In this document: one piece after another, positions 4,851 through 5,081 of the stretch
Layout: each line of letters starts with the position of its first letter
Position numbering within the stretch: position 1 is the stretch's first letter
NCBI GenBank assembly: GCA_944385775.1
Contig: CALWYM010000091.1
Location: 1-5,081 of the forward strand
Origin: an uncultured Oscillospiraceae bacterium
Lineage (GTDB): Bacteria; Bacillota; Clostridia; Oscillospirales; Oscillospiraceae
Direction of reading: 5' to 3'
Length of the DNA stretch: 5,081 bases
Program-made: the position numbers and the translations under genes
The notes under the pieces: model-generated
The model's input: the letters and a program-made list of their open reading frames with translations, nothing else
Database searches by the model: none
What the model was told of the DNA's origin: nothing

Positions 4851-5081
4851 AAGCTTTTCAAGTACAGAAACAAAATAATCAGGCAGGGGACATTCAAGCT
4901 CCAGAAGCTTTCCGGTGGAGGGGTGGATAAAGCCCAGCCGCCTTGCGTGAAGGCACTGACCGGAAAGCCCCAGTTCCGGCTTTTTCGCGCCGTAAACCAT
5001 ATCTCCCAGTATGGGGTGACCGATATATGCCATGTGGACTCTTATCTGATGAGTCCGTCCCGTTTCAAGGCGGCAGGAAAT
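4833..5081 (-). CDS. RluA/RluD-family pseudouridine synthase, C-terminal part (5' end beyond right edge)
   Basis: The visible 82 residues enter from the right edge with ISCRLETGRTHQIRVHM and continue YIGHPILGDMVYG. This is the signature block of the RluA superfamily, which includes the conserved arginine of the RTHQIR motif near the active site. It is followed by LHARRLGFIHP and a C-terminal LECPLPDYF stretch, all typical of RluD/YlyB-like enzymes that convert uridines of 23S rRNA to pseudouridine. The catalytic aspartate motif (GRLDxxTSG) and any S4 domain lie outside the window, so RluD cannot be told from other RluA-family members. The last codons encode LKKTET and form one arm of the terminator of the convergent gene. 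Confidence 0.94.
   Translation of the reverse strand: MSCRLETGRTHQIRVHMAYIGHPILGDMVYGAKKPELGLSGQCLHARRLGFIHPSTGKLLELECPLPDYFVSVLEKLKKTET

Overview
This is an ordinary chromosomal housekeeping segment of a low-to-moderate GC Bacillota, most likely class Clostridia (Oscillospiraceae/Ruminococcaceae or a near relative). That placement is inferred from gene content: a DnaD-domain primosome protein, a long-form HPF with a C-terminal dimerisation domain, a Noc/ParB-like paralog and a YtqA/YhcC-type radical SAM protein. Strong AGGAGG ribosome sites and sigma-A-like promoters agree with it. I see no insertion sequence, phage gene, CRISPR array, tRNA or rRNA.

Layout, left to right. (1) Minus strand, 1-757: N-terminal 252 residues of a DnaD-domain protein, GTG start, cut by the left edge. 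Its promoter (799-827) carries a 14-bp perfect palindrome in the spacer. (2) The gap 758-1215 has no convincing protein gene, but it holds a plus-strand promoter (875-902), a 9-bp closing stem 235 nt apart (915-923 with 1158-1166), three internal hairpins and a possible pseudoknot, and ends in a strong terminator (1181-1213). I read this as an orphan structured RNA of about 300 nt that I cannot assign to a family; it is the most interesting item here. (3) Minus strand, 1216-2049: endonuclease IV (nfo), with all nine metal ligands, sharing the bidirectional terminator with the RNA. (4) Plus strand, 2271-2804: hpf, ribosome hibernation factor, divergent from nfo, with its own promoter, a short leader hairpin and a terminator. 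(5) Plus strand, 3052-3858: a ParB/Noc-like protein with a partly altered CTP-binding motif. (6) Plus strand, 3913-4806: a TIGR01212-type radical SAM protein with its own likely promoter. (7) Minus strand, from 4833 to the right edge: C-terminal 82 residues of an RluA/RluD-family pseudouridine synthase, whose stop codon lies inside the terminator hairpin of gene 6.

The genes do not form one pathway. Themes are DNA replication, repair and segregation (DnaD-like, Nfo, ParB-like) and ribosome/RNA maintenance (HPF, RluD-like, perhaps the radical SAM protein). Most have their own promoter and terminator, so this looks like single-gene transcription units, with at most the ParB-like and radical SAM genes co-transcribed.
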